From: Klebsiella pneumoniae
GTDB taxonomy: Bacteria > Myxococcota_A > UBA796 > SXON01
Direction: 5' to 3'
NCBI GenBank assembly: GCA_945861635.1
Contig: CAMAWH010000001.1
Span: 1 to 64,000 of the forward strand
Length of the DNA: 64,000 nucleotides
Part shown: in pieces, positions 52,914 to 61,010 of the stretch
Numbering within the stretch: the first letter of the stretch is position 1
Layout: the number at the start of each line of letters is the position of its first letter
Made by a program: the position numbers and the translations under genes
The notes under the pieces: generated by a model
Told to the model about the DNA's origin: nothing
Databases searched by the model: none
Seen by the model: the letters and a program-made list of their open reading frames with translations, nothing else

Positions 52914-54398
52914 ATGGCCGCCGACGTCATTCTGATCAACCCGATGTACTTGTTTCCGCCGTACGGACCCGCGGAGGTGGAGGGACTGCGGGTGGATCCG
53001 CTGATGACCGACCTTCCAAGTCAGCCTTTTCTCTATCCCCCCGCTGGCCTCCTCTCGATCGCCGGCGCGCTCACCCGCGCCGGATTTCGAACGGAAGGCA
53101 TTGACTGCAACGCCACGCCGATGACCATGGAGGAGTTGGCGCGCCGCTGTGACGGGGCCAAAGTCGTCGGCATCCAACTCCTCGTCGCCAACGCCCGAAG
53201 CGTATTCCAACTCGTGAAACACATGCAGGGTCGCGGCTACGAAGTCGTGATTGGCGGACCGTACCCTTCGGTGCAGCCGAACGTCGTCGCGAAGATGGGT
53301 CTGCGGTACGGCATTTCCGGGGAGGGAGAAATCGCGTTTGTCGAGTTGTGTGATGCGTTGATCAACAAGCGTGGACGTGTCGAAGATATTGCGGGAATCA
53401 TCATCGCCGAAGATCGCGAGCGGGTGTGGGCCAAACATCCGAATCTCCTTGAGGACCTCGAAAATTGGATGATGGACAGAACATTTCTGCGGTCCCCGCT
53501 CTACCGGCAGCCATTCAAGGGCGCCATCGAGGTAGCTTTGGCGAGCCGCGGCTGCCCGTATTCCTGCCCCTTCTGTTATTGCTCCTCCGCGTCACCCAAC
53601 TCGATGTTCAATCGCTCCCGTTGGGTTCCGGTCGATCGGATGGTCAAGGATCTCGCCGAGGCAAGCCGCGTCTGGCGCCCGCGCTACATAGAGATGTTGG
53701 ACGAAACGTTTACGGTATCCAAAAAATACGTTCGAGAACTCTGTCAGGGTATCATTGACGAAGGCTTGAAGTTCGAGTGGGGAGCGAAGACACGCGCCGA
53801 TCTCCTCGATCCCGACCTACTTGAGCTCATGGCCCGCGCCGGCCTGACCAAGATTGGGTTCGGTTTGGAGAGCGGGTCGTTCGACCACCGAAAGAACATG
53901 ACAAAGGATTTCGGAAACGATCATATCAAAACTATTTTCGACGCCTCCAATCGGTTGCGCGTCGATCCCGCCTGCACAATCCTCTTCGGGCACCCGGACG
54001 AAACGCGGGCTGACATGCAGGCCAGCGTGGATATGGTCAAAGAAATCAACGCTGCATACGTCGAATTCCACATCATGGTCCTGATTCCGGGCACGAAACT
54101 CTTCAAGCGCGCGGTGGCGGAAGGCAAAACCACCGACGATGTTTTCGACCGATTCATGCGCGGTGAAGTTGGCTATCCCGAGTATGCCCCAGGGGATCTG
54201 ACGCCGGCCGATATGCGGGCCATCCACAAGGACGCGCTACGCCAATTCTACCTTCGTCCCAGGTACGTCGTGCAGCAGGCGCGCCGGGCCCGCAGACCCA
54301 GCGATTTGGCGCAATACGCGCGCGCGGCAACCAGCATTTTCGCCTCCGCGCGGGACGCGCTTCCCGCGTGGGCGTTGGGGCGGGCCGCCCCGGCGTGA
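52914..54398 (+). CDS. Radical SAM protein with B12-binding-type N-terminal domain (3)
   Basis: A 494-residue enzyme. The N-terminal domain opens ADVILINPMYLFPPYGPAEVEG, the usual N-terminus of B12-binding radical-SAM proteins acting on lipid-like or ring substrates, and includes GAKVVGIQLLVANARSVFQL and YEVVIGGPYPSVQP. The radical-SAM motif is C214PYSC218PFC221, followed by RYIEMLDETFTVSKKYV and TKIGFGLESGSFDHRKNM. I start at the ATG at 52914, 20 bases after the GT-C-like gene; the open frame before it is that gene's end. The last four bases overlap the flippase-like gene (GTGA). Confidence 0.88.
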   Translation: MAADVILINPMYLFPPYGPAEVEGLRVDPLMTDLPSQPFLYPPAGLLSIAGALTRAGFRTEGIDCNATPMTMEELARRCDGAKVVGIQLLVANARSVFQLVKHMQGRGYEVVIGGPYPSVQPNVVAKMGLRYGISGEGEIAFVELCDALINKRGRVEDIAGIIIAEDRERVWAKHPNLLEDLENWMMDRTFLRSPLYRQPFKGAIEVALASRGCPYSCPFCYCSSASPNSMFNRSRWVPVDRMVKDLAEASRVWRPRYIEMLDETFTVSKKYVRELCQGIIDEGLKFEWGAKTRADLLDPDLLELMARAGLTKIGFGLESGSFDHRKNMTKDFGNDHIKTIFDASNRLRVDPACTILFGHPDETRADMQASVDMVKEINAAYVEFHIMVLIPGTKLFKRAVAEGKTTDDVFDRFMRGEVGYPEYAPGDLTPADMRAIHKDALRQFYLRPRYVVQQARRARRPSDLAQYARAATSIFASARDALPAWALGRAAPA

Positions 54399-55453
54399 TC
54401 TCCGCCGATCCCGGCGTTGTCCGGAGAAGCGTACGCGCTGCGCTCACGATTCTCGTCGTTGCGGCGCTCCTCACGGGTATCGGGTTTGGATTCCTTTCGG
54501 CGTGGCAGGGTGTGGCACGCAGCGGCGAACGCTTTCGCTCCATTGACGCCACGTGGCTGACGGGAGCGGTGGTCGTGTGGACGGCGGCGCTCTATTGCCA
54601 GGGAGCGCGATGGCGGGCCCTACTCGCTACTGCGCGGCCCCCGGATGCGGCACAACTGGCACTGGTTCTGGGCGGAACAAACGTTATTCACCTTACGATG
54701 CCGGGCCCCGTTGCCGAGCTGGCGGCCGCGTTGTTCGTGCGCCATCGATATGGAATTCCCATTGCGGGGGCCGTCGCATCGGCGCTGTTGAGCCGTTTTC
54801 TGGCGCTCGGCGTGCTCGGCATGGTGACACTGGCGCTCTGGGCACCCGTCTCCAGCCGCGTTCCCACCGAAACGCTTGCTTGGATGGCGCCCGTGGTGGT
54901 CCTCCTCGGGATCGGTGCTCTGGCGGTCGGCGCGGCCTGCCGGCGGCCCGCGTGGGTGGCCGGCCTCATCACGCGCGCCTCGCGCATCCTGGGTGACCGA
55001 ATATCCAACCGCGTGGCCGACAAGACCGCATGGTGGATTAAATGTTTCGCAGCCGTAGGTCAGTTGGGCCCCGGTTCGTGGCACGTCGCGACGGCGTGGT
55101 CACTGGCGAACATCGTGACGCTATCGCTGGGCTCGTGGATGGCGTTTCGCGCCGTCGGCGTGCATGCCGACCCGACGGGCGTCGTCTTTCTGCACGGGCT
55201 GTTGAGCGTCGCGAATGTCGCGATGATTGTGACGCCCGGAGGGATCGGTGCTGTCGATGCCCTGGCGGTGGTCACCTTCCCATCCGTACTCTCCCTCACC
55301 ACGGAGGATGCCGCGCTGTGCACGCTCTCCCTGCGGTGGATTCAGCTGGGGTCAATGTCGCTGGGCATCGCGCCCATGGCGTGGATGCTGGCGCAGCTTC
55401 CCGCACGGATTCAGGAGGCCGTGACCACCGAAATGGATACGGTCGAGGGATAG
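54395..55453 (+). CDS. UPF0104/lysylphosphatidylglycerol-synthase-TM-type membrane protein
   Basis: A 352-residue protein with about eight TM segments. Family features are the LVLGGTNVIHLTMPGPVAELAAALFVRHRYGIPIAGAVASALLSRFLALG segment and the late MIVTPGGIGAVDALAVVTF segment ('P-G-G-I-G'). This fold is the flippase-like TM part of MprF and of stand-alone lipid or glycolipid translocases. The GTG at 54395 overlaps the radical-SAM stop, so the product of that enzyme is likely membrane-associated. Which lipid is moved is unknown. Confidence 0.75.
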   Translation: MISADPGVVRRSVRAALTILVVAALLTGIGFGFLSAWQGVARSGERFRSIDATWLTGAVVVWTAALYCQGARWRALLATARPPDAAQLALVLGGTNVIHLTMPGPVAELAAALFVRHRYGIPIAGAVASALLSRFLALGVLGMVTLALWAPVSSRVPTETLAWMAPVVVLLGIGALAVGAACRRPAWVAGLITRASRILGDRISNRVADKTAWWIKCFAAVGQLGPGSWHVATAWSLANIVTLSLGSWMAFRAVGVHADPTGVVFLHGLLSVANVAMIVTPGGIGAVDALAVVTFPSVLSLTTEDAALCTLSLRWIQLGSMSLGIAPMAWMLAQLPARIQEAVTTEMDTVEG

Positions 55454-55475
55454 GAATGGCGCGTCCGTCTGCAAC

Positions 55476-56456
55476 TCACGTTTCGCCCGCGATGTCCGTT
55501 TCCCAAGCCGCACGCACCGCAGCCGGGGACCACTGCTGGCCGAGTACGTGCATCATCTTCACGGTGGTGGCCTCCAGCGTCATGGCCCCGCTTGCCGCGG
55601 CGCCGGCGTCCAGCGCAGCCCGCCCCCCCTCGTAGGCCCCGAGATCCACCGTACCGCGCAGGCATTGACTCACCACGGCCACGAACGCGCCGGCATCCAC
55701 CGCGCGCCGAATGGCCGCCGGCCACGCCAATTGCGGAATGTTACCCGACCCAAAACCGCGGATGACAATCCCACGCGCGCCATTTGCGACGGCGGCGTCC
55801 AGCATCCGCGTGTCGCTTCCCGGAAGGACGTGCACAACGACAACATCCCGCGCGAATCCGCCCACCACAGAAAATGCCTGACGGGGGCGAATGCAAGCCA
55901 CGGGGAACCGCACTTCAACCCCCATTTCCACGAGCGGCCCGAAATCCGGGCTTTCAAAGGCATCGTACGATTGGATCGACGTCTTGGTCGCCCGGTTGCC
56001 TCGAAACAACCAGCGCCCGAAATAAATTCCAACCTCGGGAATATCCATCGCCGCGCAGAGTGCGGAATGAACCAGGTTGATGCGGGCATCCGTGCGCACG
56101 TAGGCGATCGGGCGTTGAGCACCCGTCAAAACAACCGGCTTGGGTAGACCGCGCAACATGAACGACAATGCGCAAGCGGTATAGGCCATGGTATCGGTGC
56201 CGTGGAGGACAACGAATCCATCGAAGGCCGACATTCGCGACGCCAACGTGGACCCGAGCATTTCCCAGTGCTCCGGCCCCATGTCCGAACTGTCGAGGTT
56301 GCAAAGGAGCTCGGCGGTAACGTCCACCTCACGTTCGAGGCCGCGCACCCACGCGAGGACATCCTCCGCGACGGCCGACGGCGCAAGCGGACCGGGGTCG
56401 CGGTGGAGCATGCCAAGCGTCCCACCGGTGGACAAAACCAGAATGCGAGGCTTCAG
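55476..56456 (-). CDS. ansA: Type I-like L-asparaginase, probable CTG start
   Basis: A 326-residue cytosolic asparaginase hydrolysing Asn to Asp. The first nucleophile Thr13 is in LVLSTGGTLGML, and the second Thr-Asp pair (Thr87-Asp88) in VVLHGTDTMAYTA, followed by PVVLTGAQRP and RTDARINLVHSAL. The conserved N-terminus begins KPRILVLSTGG directly behind a CTG that overlaps the pepF stop (CTGA at 56453-56456). The nearest normal in-frame starts lie well inside pepF and would add unmatched residues. I therefore choose CTG, by analogy to the ATGA and GTGA overlaps in this region. Confidence 0.88.
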   Translation of the reverse strand: MKPRILVLSTGGTLGMLHRDPGPLAPSAVAEDVLAWVRGLEREVDVTAELLCNLDSSDMGPEHWEMLGSTLASRMSAFDGFVVLHGTDTMAYTACALSFMLRGLPKPVVLTGAQRPIAYVRTDARINLVHSALCAAMDIPEVGIYFGRWLFRGNRATKTSIQSYDAFESPDFGPLVEMGVEVRFPVACIRPRQAFSVVGGFARDVVVVHVLPGSDTRMLDAAVANGARGIVIRGFGSGNIPQLAWPAAIRRAVDAGAFVAVVSQCLRGTVDLGAYEGGRAALDAGAAASGAMTLEATTVKMMHVLGQQWSPAAVRAAWETDIAGET

Positions 56457-58237
56457 TTGGCCCCCACAAGCCGCTCGAATTCTTCCACATCGCGCGCTAC
56501 GCCGACCAGCGCTTTTTCCCACGTCGCGACATCCCCGAGGTCCATCCCCAATTCGTCGCGGGCAATGGGCTCGGCCCACTCATCCCCCGTTCGGCGCAAC
56601 AATCGAACGTACCCGGGCGCGCCCCCCGCCCCAAGGGGACGAAAATGTTCGTACACGAGGGCCGAAAACAAATAGCCGAACAAGTACGGAAAATTATAGA
56701 AGGCCATGGATGGAATAAAGAAGTGCAGCTTACTCGACCAGAAGGTAGGATCGATGTCGGAGACAGCGTCACCGTGCCACGCTGCAAAAATTCGCGTGGT
56801 CGTCGCCTCCAATTCATCAACCGCCAAAGGGCCCGCCCGCCGGAGATCGTAGAGTGCCAGCTCCAACTCGAACCGCGCCGGAATATTCACGAGAAAGGCC
56901 GCCGCATCGCCCAGAACGCCGTCGAGCAGCCGCAAGCGTTCTCCGTCGGAACGCGCATGCTGGCGCGACGCCTCCCGCACGAGCGCTTCGGCAAACGTGG
57001 ACGCGGTCTCGGCGAGCGTCATCGGCACCCGACGCTGAGAATTCGGTACCGGGTGCAAGACCTCGTTGTGGTAGGCGTGACCCAATTCATGTGCGAGCGT
57101 GGACACGGATGCGTCCGTATTTCCCCAGGTCATGAAAATTCGAGATTGTCGGAGCACCGGCACGTCGGCGCAGAATCCTCCACCCCGTTTCCCTGGGCGA
57201 TCCTCCACCTCGATCCAACGCTCCTCGAAGGCGCGCGCCGCGAACGCCGCCAGTTCCGGTGAGAACTCACCAAACTGCGCGACGATCAAATCAGCGGCGC
57301 GCGCGTAATCCACCGGCCCCCCGCTCGCCCCGAGCGGCGCCCCCACATCGCACCATGCCAAGCGGGGCGTGCCCAACGCCCGCGCCTTCGCACGAAAGTA
57401 CCTTTGCATCAAGGGCGCCGCATTTCTGGCGGCCTGCACCATCGCGTCGAGGGTGCGCCGCTCGATTTTTGCGCCTGCCAACGGCTCGTCCAGCGTGTCC
57501 AGGTTTCGGCGCGCGTTGAGCGTGAGCCTTGTGCCCGTGATGTGCGTCAGGACGGTGGCGCAGGTCCGCCCGATCGAACGCCACCCTTTCTGCAGCGCCT
57601 CCGCACCGCGCCGGCGCACGGCCGCGTCGGCATTCCGGAGCAACAACGACGCCTGACCCGCCGACAACAGCTCGGTGCCGTTTCCGCGATCGACCTCGAT
57701 TCGGAGCGCACCTGCCTCCACATCGTAAAGGTTTCCCCACGCCGTAACGCCATCGCGCGCCAACTCGGTGGAGAGCGCTTCTTCCGCTTCGGGCAGGCGT
57801 AGACGCCCCAAGCGGCGTCGCTCCTCGAACATTCGGCGCATGTGACCGAGTTCTGGGTGGCCGACCAACTCGGAAAATTCCAGATCCGAGCAGAAAGCGA
57901 TCCGCGCACCGGGCACAACCCACGCCAGACTGAAAGCACTCCAAAGGTCCCCCACCCGCACATCCGCGCGGATTGCGGCGCTTCCTGAAGCGTCGGCCGC
58001 CGCATGACAACCCGTAAACGTGCCGAGCTGTTCCAAGCGCGGTGAAAGCGCCTCAAAGTCGAGGAGAAGAGCAGCGAATACGGGCACGTCCGGTGTCACC
58101 GGTGTCGCGACCGCCCGCACAGAAAGCGCTTCAATCAACCCTGCGAGCGCAAGGTATTCGGCCTCAAACGCGCCCCCAGACGGCCCTCCTGGAAGAATGG
58201 CGTCCAGATCCCAGGACGGCGAAGGAGAGAGCGGCAT
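56453..58237 (-). CDS. pepF: Oligoendopeptidase F family metallopeptidase
   Basis: A 594-residue cytosolic M3-family zinc peptidase that cuts short peptides. The zinc motif is H383ELGH387 with the family extension (TLAHELGHAYHNEVL) and a downstream Glu ligand in LAETASTFAEALV. N-terminal helices of the M3B type lead to the catalytic clamshell, and the pattern GGGFCADVP precedes the active site. The TGA at 56453-56455 overlaps the CTG of the asparaginase gene, so the two are translated together, a logical amino-acid salvage pair. Confidence 0.93.
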   Translation of the reverse strand: MPLSPSPSWDLDAILPGGPSGGAFEAEYLALAGLIEALSVRAVATPVTPDVPVFAALLLDFEALSPRLEQLGTFTGCHAAADASGSAAIRADVRVGDLWSAFSLAWVVPGARIAFCSDLEFSELVGHPELGHMRRMFEERRRLGRLRLPEAEEALSTELARDGVTAWGNLYDVEAGALRIEVDRGNGTELLSAGQASLLLRNADAAVRRRGAEALQKGWRSIGRTCATVLTHITGTRLTLNARRNLDTLDEPLAGAKIERRTLDAMVQAARNAAPLMQRYFRAKARALGTPRLAWCDVGAPLGASGGPVDYARAADLIVAQFGEFSPELAAFAARAFEERWIEVEDRPGKRGGGFCADVPVLRQSRIFMTWGNTDASVSTLAHELGHAYHNEVLHPVPNSQRRVPMTLAETASTFAEALVREASRQHARSDGERLRLLDGVLGDAAAFLVNIPARFELELALYDLRRAGPLAVDELEATTTRIFAAWHGDAVSDIDPTFWSSKLHFFIPSMAFYNFPYLFGYLFSALVYEHFRPLGAGGAPGYVRLLRRTGDEWAEPIARDELGMDLGDVATWEKALVGVARDVEEFERLVGAN

Positions 58238-58249
58238 CCGATGATCTAT

Positions 58250-58289
58250 CGCGGGGCCGCGCGCACACGCGTGTTGACGGGGCCCCGCG
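58250..58289 (-). terminator. Nested stem-loop between speA and pepF
   Basis: Arms CGCGGGGCC (58250-58258) and GGCCCCGCG (58281-58289) form a perfect 9-bp stem. The 22-base loop holds a second perfect palindrome ACACGCGTGT (58265-58274). It sits downstream of speA and upstream of pepF, both on the minus strand. No U-run follows, so it may be a pause or terminator of a GC-rich type, or an attenuator. Confidence 0.5.
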
Positions 58290-58293
58290 TTGG

Positions 58294-60189
58294 CTACGGC
58301 TCCAAATACGTGTAGCCTTCAAGCCCCGTTTGGTAGGCATTAATCATCTTCGCCGCCTCTTCCATCGACATGCGGCCCTCCTTGAGCGCCGTTTCCGTCG
58401 CGCGGCGGACAAGTCGGACAAGATCCGCCTTCGAATACTGCACGTATTTCAGAACATCCGTCACCGTGTCGCCTTCGATCACATGGTCGATACGATATCC
58501 ACCGTCGTCGTCCAACGAAACGTGCACGGCATTGGTATCTCCGAACAGATTGTGCAGGTCGCCAAGGATCTCCTGATACGCGCCCACCAAAAAGATGGCG
58601 AGATAATACGGTTGACCATTGGGGGGATGGAGCGGCAGCACATCCTTCACGTCACGCAGGTCGATAAACTTATCAATCTTTCCATCACTATCACAGGTGA
58701 TATCGGCAACAATCGCACGTCGTGTTGGCTCCTCTCCAAGCCGATGAATCGGCATCACCGGGAACAACTGGCCCACCGCCCAACTATCTGGCGCGCTCTG
58801 GAATACCGAAAAATTACCGAAGTAGGTGTCCGCGAGCGCCTTTTCCAACCCCTCCAACTCGTCCGGAACATACGACTGCTGACGAGCGACGTGCAGGATC
58901 TTTTGGCACGTCTGCCAAAACAATCGCTCGCCGCGTGCACGGGTGGCAAGATCCATCTGTCCGAGATTGAATAGGGTTAGCAGCTCCTCTTTTGAAGCCA
59001 ATGCGTCGTGATACGCCTCCTGGTAGCTCTTACGGGTCACGCCATCGTGGATTTCCTTCAGTTCGTGCAGGATTTCCGGATCTTCGTCGCGAACGGACAC
59101 GTCCGCCAGGTCGGCCGGGAACTCCGTGACGCCAAGAACGTTGAATACCAGAACCGAGTGGTGTGCGGCCATGGCGCGACCGGCCTCTGTGATCACGTCC
59201 GGGTGCGGCACCTCGGCGTCATCACACGCCGCAGAAATGGCAGCGATTACGTCGGCCGCGTATTCGTCCACGGTGTAATTGACCGACGATTCGAAGTTCG
59301 TCCGGGACCCGTCGTAGTCCACACCGAGGCCGCCGCCAACATCGAAGTACCGCATGGGCGCGCCCATTTTTCGCAGTCCCGTAAACGTTCTTGCCGCCTC
59401 CTTCAACGCGTTCTTCACGCTCCGGATGGCGCTTACCTGCGAGCCGATATGGAAATGCAAGAGTTGGAGCGTGTCCAACATCCCCCGCTCCTTGAGATAG
59501 GCGACGCCCTCCACCATTTCTCCGACCGTCAACCCAAACTTGGCGCGGTCCCCCGCGCTGCCTTCCCATCGACCCGCACCTTTGGTCGCCAATTTGGCCC
59601 GCATCCCAATGACAGGCCGGACGCCAACCCGCTCGGAAATATCGCAAATCAACTTGAATTCGCTAAACTTCTCAACGACGATAATCGGGTTTCGTCCCAA
59701 TTTTCGGGCCATGAGCGCCGTCTCGATGAACTCCCCGTCCTTGTAGCCATTGCAAATGATCAACGCCTCGGGATCGTTCATCAGCGCCAATACGATCAAG
59801 AGCTCCGGCTTGGATCCTGCCTCCAGTCCCATGTGATACGGCTCGGAGAACTTGACCAAATCCTCGAGCAAGTGGCGCTGTTGATTCACCTTGACCGGGT
59901 ACACGCCCCGATAGCGACCACTAAACTCATATTCCCGGATTGCCTTGTGGAACGCCGTCGCCATGGCGCGAACCCGGTGCTCCAGAATGTCTGTGAATCG
60001 AACGAGAATGGGGAGCTGAATGCCCCGCCGCTCAAGGTCATCGATAAGCGTTTTGAGGTCGATCGCATCGGCCCGTGCGCCGGCCGGCGTGGCCTCGATA
60101 TTTCCGCCCTCGTTGATGCGAAAATAGTCCCGCCCCCAGTTGCGGATGTTGTAAAGTTCGACGCTGTCCTGGATCGACCAGCCACGCAT
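58294..60189 (-). CDS. speA: Biosynthetic arginine decarboxylase
   Basis: A 631-residue PLP enzyme of fold type III that makes agmatine from arginine, the first step of the agmatine route to putrescine. Diagnostic pieces are the N-terminal WSIQDSVELYNIRNWGRDYF, the Schiff-base Lys100 in GVYPVKVNQQ, the glycine-rich PLP phosphate site MRYFDVGGGLGVDYDGS and the C-terminal active Cys/Asp region before VDQYPEYQ-like elements. The length matches the family (about 630-660). The ATG at 60189 is well supported. Its own transcript is likely, with the nested stem-loop downstream. Confidence 0.95.
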   Translation of the reverse strand: MRGWSIQDSVELYNIRNWGRDYFRINEGGNIEATPAGARADAIDLKTLIDDLERRGIQLPILVRFTDILEHRVRAMATAFHKAIREYEFSGRYRGVYPVKVNQQRHLLEDLVKFSEPYHMGLEAGSKPELLIVLALMNDPEALIICNGYKDGEFIETALMARKLGRNPIIVVEKFSEFKLICDISERVGVRPVIGMRAKLATKGAGRWEGSAGDRAKFGLTVGEMVEGVAYLKERGMLDTLQLLHFHIGSQVSAIRSVKNALKEAARTFTGLRKMGAPMRYFDVGGGLGVDYDGSRTNFESSVNYTVDEYAADVIAAISAACDDAEVPHPDVITEAGRAMAAHHSVLVFNVLGVTEFPADLADVSVRDEDPEILHELKEIHDGVTRKSYQEAYHDALASKEELLTLFNLGQMDLATRARGERLFWQTCQKILHVARQQSYVPDELEGLEKALADTYFGNFSVFQSAPDSWAVGQLFPVMPIHRLGEEPTRRAIVADITCDSDGKIDKFIDLRDVKDVLPLHPPNGQPYYLAIFLVGAYQEILGDLHNLFGDTNAVHVSLDDDGGYRIDHVIEGDTVTDVLKYVQYSKADLVRLVRRATETALKEGRMSMEEAAKMINAYQTGLEGYTYLEP

Positions 60190-60257
60190 GGCATCTCCGG
60201 GGGGGCTGCGCGTCTATCGCGCCCGGTCCGCCGCGCTACCTAATCGGCAATACGAGA

Positions 60258-60998
60258 TCAACAGCCGTCGTTCGCCGAACCGGGCGTTCCCGTATTATCG
60301 CTGTTGATGGCCGTCGATTGGGCGCACCATGCTTCCTTGGCATCATTGTCACCGGTGGTGTTGACCGTAGCCGTCACCCCAAGGGCGCGCCCGGGTGTGA
60401 GCCAGGACGACGAATACTCGACACGATCGATTTGCGAGGAATTCAATTTAATCACGATAGCGTCACTTCCGTTTGCCAGTTGGTAGGCGTTGCTGTTCCA
60501 ACCCCACGTGCAATCCACGCCACCATTCACGTGCCCATCGTTGGAGCGGCAGAGCACCGCGAGCGCCCCCGGGGCAACCGTGTCGTCCAGATCGATCGTC
60601 ACACTCTCCCCATTGTTGTCCGCCAATTCGAGACCAACCAGATTGAGCGTGTCCGAGGTAAGGTTTCGGATTTCGATCCACTCTCCCTTGTCGTCGGCAA
60701 GGTTGACCGGTTGCACGAGAAACTCGTTGATCAGGAAATCGCCCGGCCCGGCGTCACGCGGCGTGTCGGTGTCGGCGTCGGCGTCGGTGTCCGCGTCGGA
60801 ATCAGCGTCGGCGTCCGCGTCGGCGTCACTGTCCGAATCACCATCGGAATCGCCGTCGGAGTCACTATCCGAGTCGCTATCGGTGTCCGCATCGCCATCG
60901 AGGAGTGAGCCGCCGCCTTCGTCCTCGGCACCCGAGTCCGCCGCCGTAACCCCCAAGCCGAAGCCACAGGCGGCGCCGAGGAAGGAAAGGAGGACCAT
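60258..60998 (-). CDS. Lipoprotein with Asp-rich linker and lamin-tail domain
   Basis: A 246-residue lipoprotein. Signal peptide with lipobox LGAAC (Cys11), then a long acidic linker (about residues 33-80, Asp-Ser then Asp-Ala repeats), then a C-terminal lamin-tail domain: GPGDFLINEFLVQP, GEWIEIRNLTSDTLNLVGLELADNNGE and DTVAPGALAVLCRSND. Lamin-tail domains are Ig-like surface modules, often on secreted nucleases or adhesins; here it stands alone. No catalytic motif is present. It is the third such lipoprotein in the window. Confidence 0.8.
   Translation of the reverse strand: MVLLSFLGAACGFGLGVTAADSGAEDEGGGSLLDGDADTDSDSDSDSDGDSDGDSDSDADADADADSDADTDADADTDTPRDAGPGDFLINEFLVQPVNLADDKGEWIEIRNLTSDTLNLVGLELADNNGESVTIDLDDTVAPGALAVLCRSNDGHVNGGVDCTWGWNSNAYQLANGSDAIVIKLNSSQIDRVEYSSSWLTPGRALGVTATVNTTGDNDAKEAWCAQSTAINSDNTGTPGSANDGC
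60767..60895 (-). repeat. Asp-rich linker repeat (DADADS-coding direct repeats)
   Basis: The coding strand repeats six-base units of the type GAC(G/T)CC and GA(C/T)TCC, encoding Asp-Ala and Asp-Ser, across the linker of the lamin-tail lipoprotein. Units are degenerate and vary by codon choice, so the array is ancient or selected at the protein level rather than a fresh expansion. Confidence 0.7.
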
Positions 60999-61010
60999 CT
61001 CGCGAGTCTA

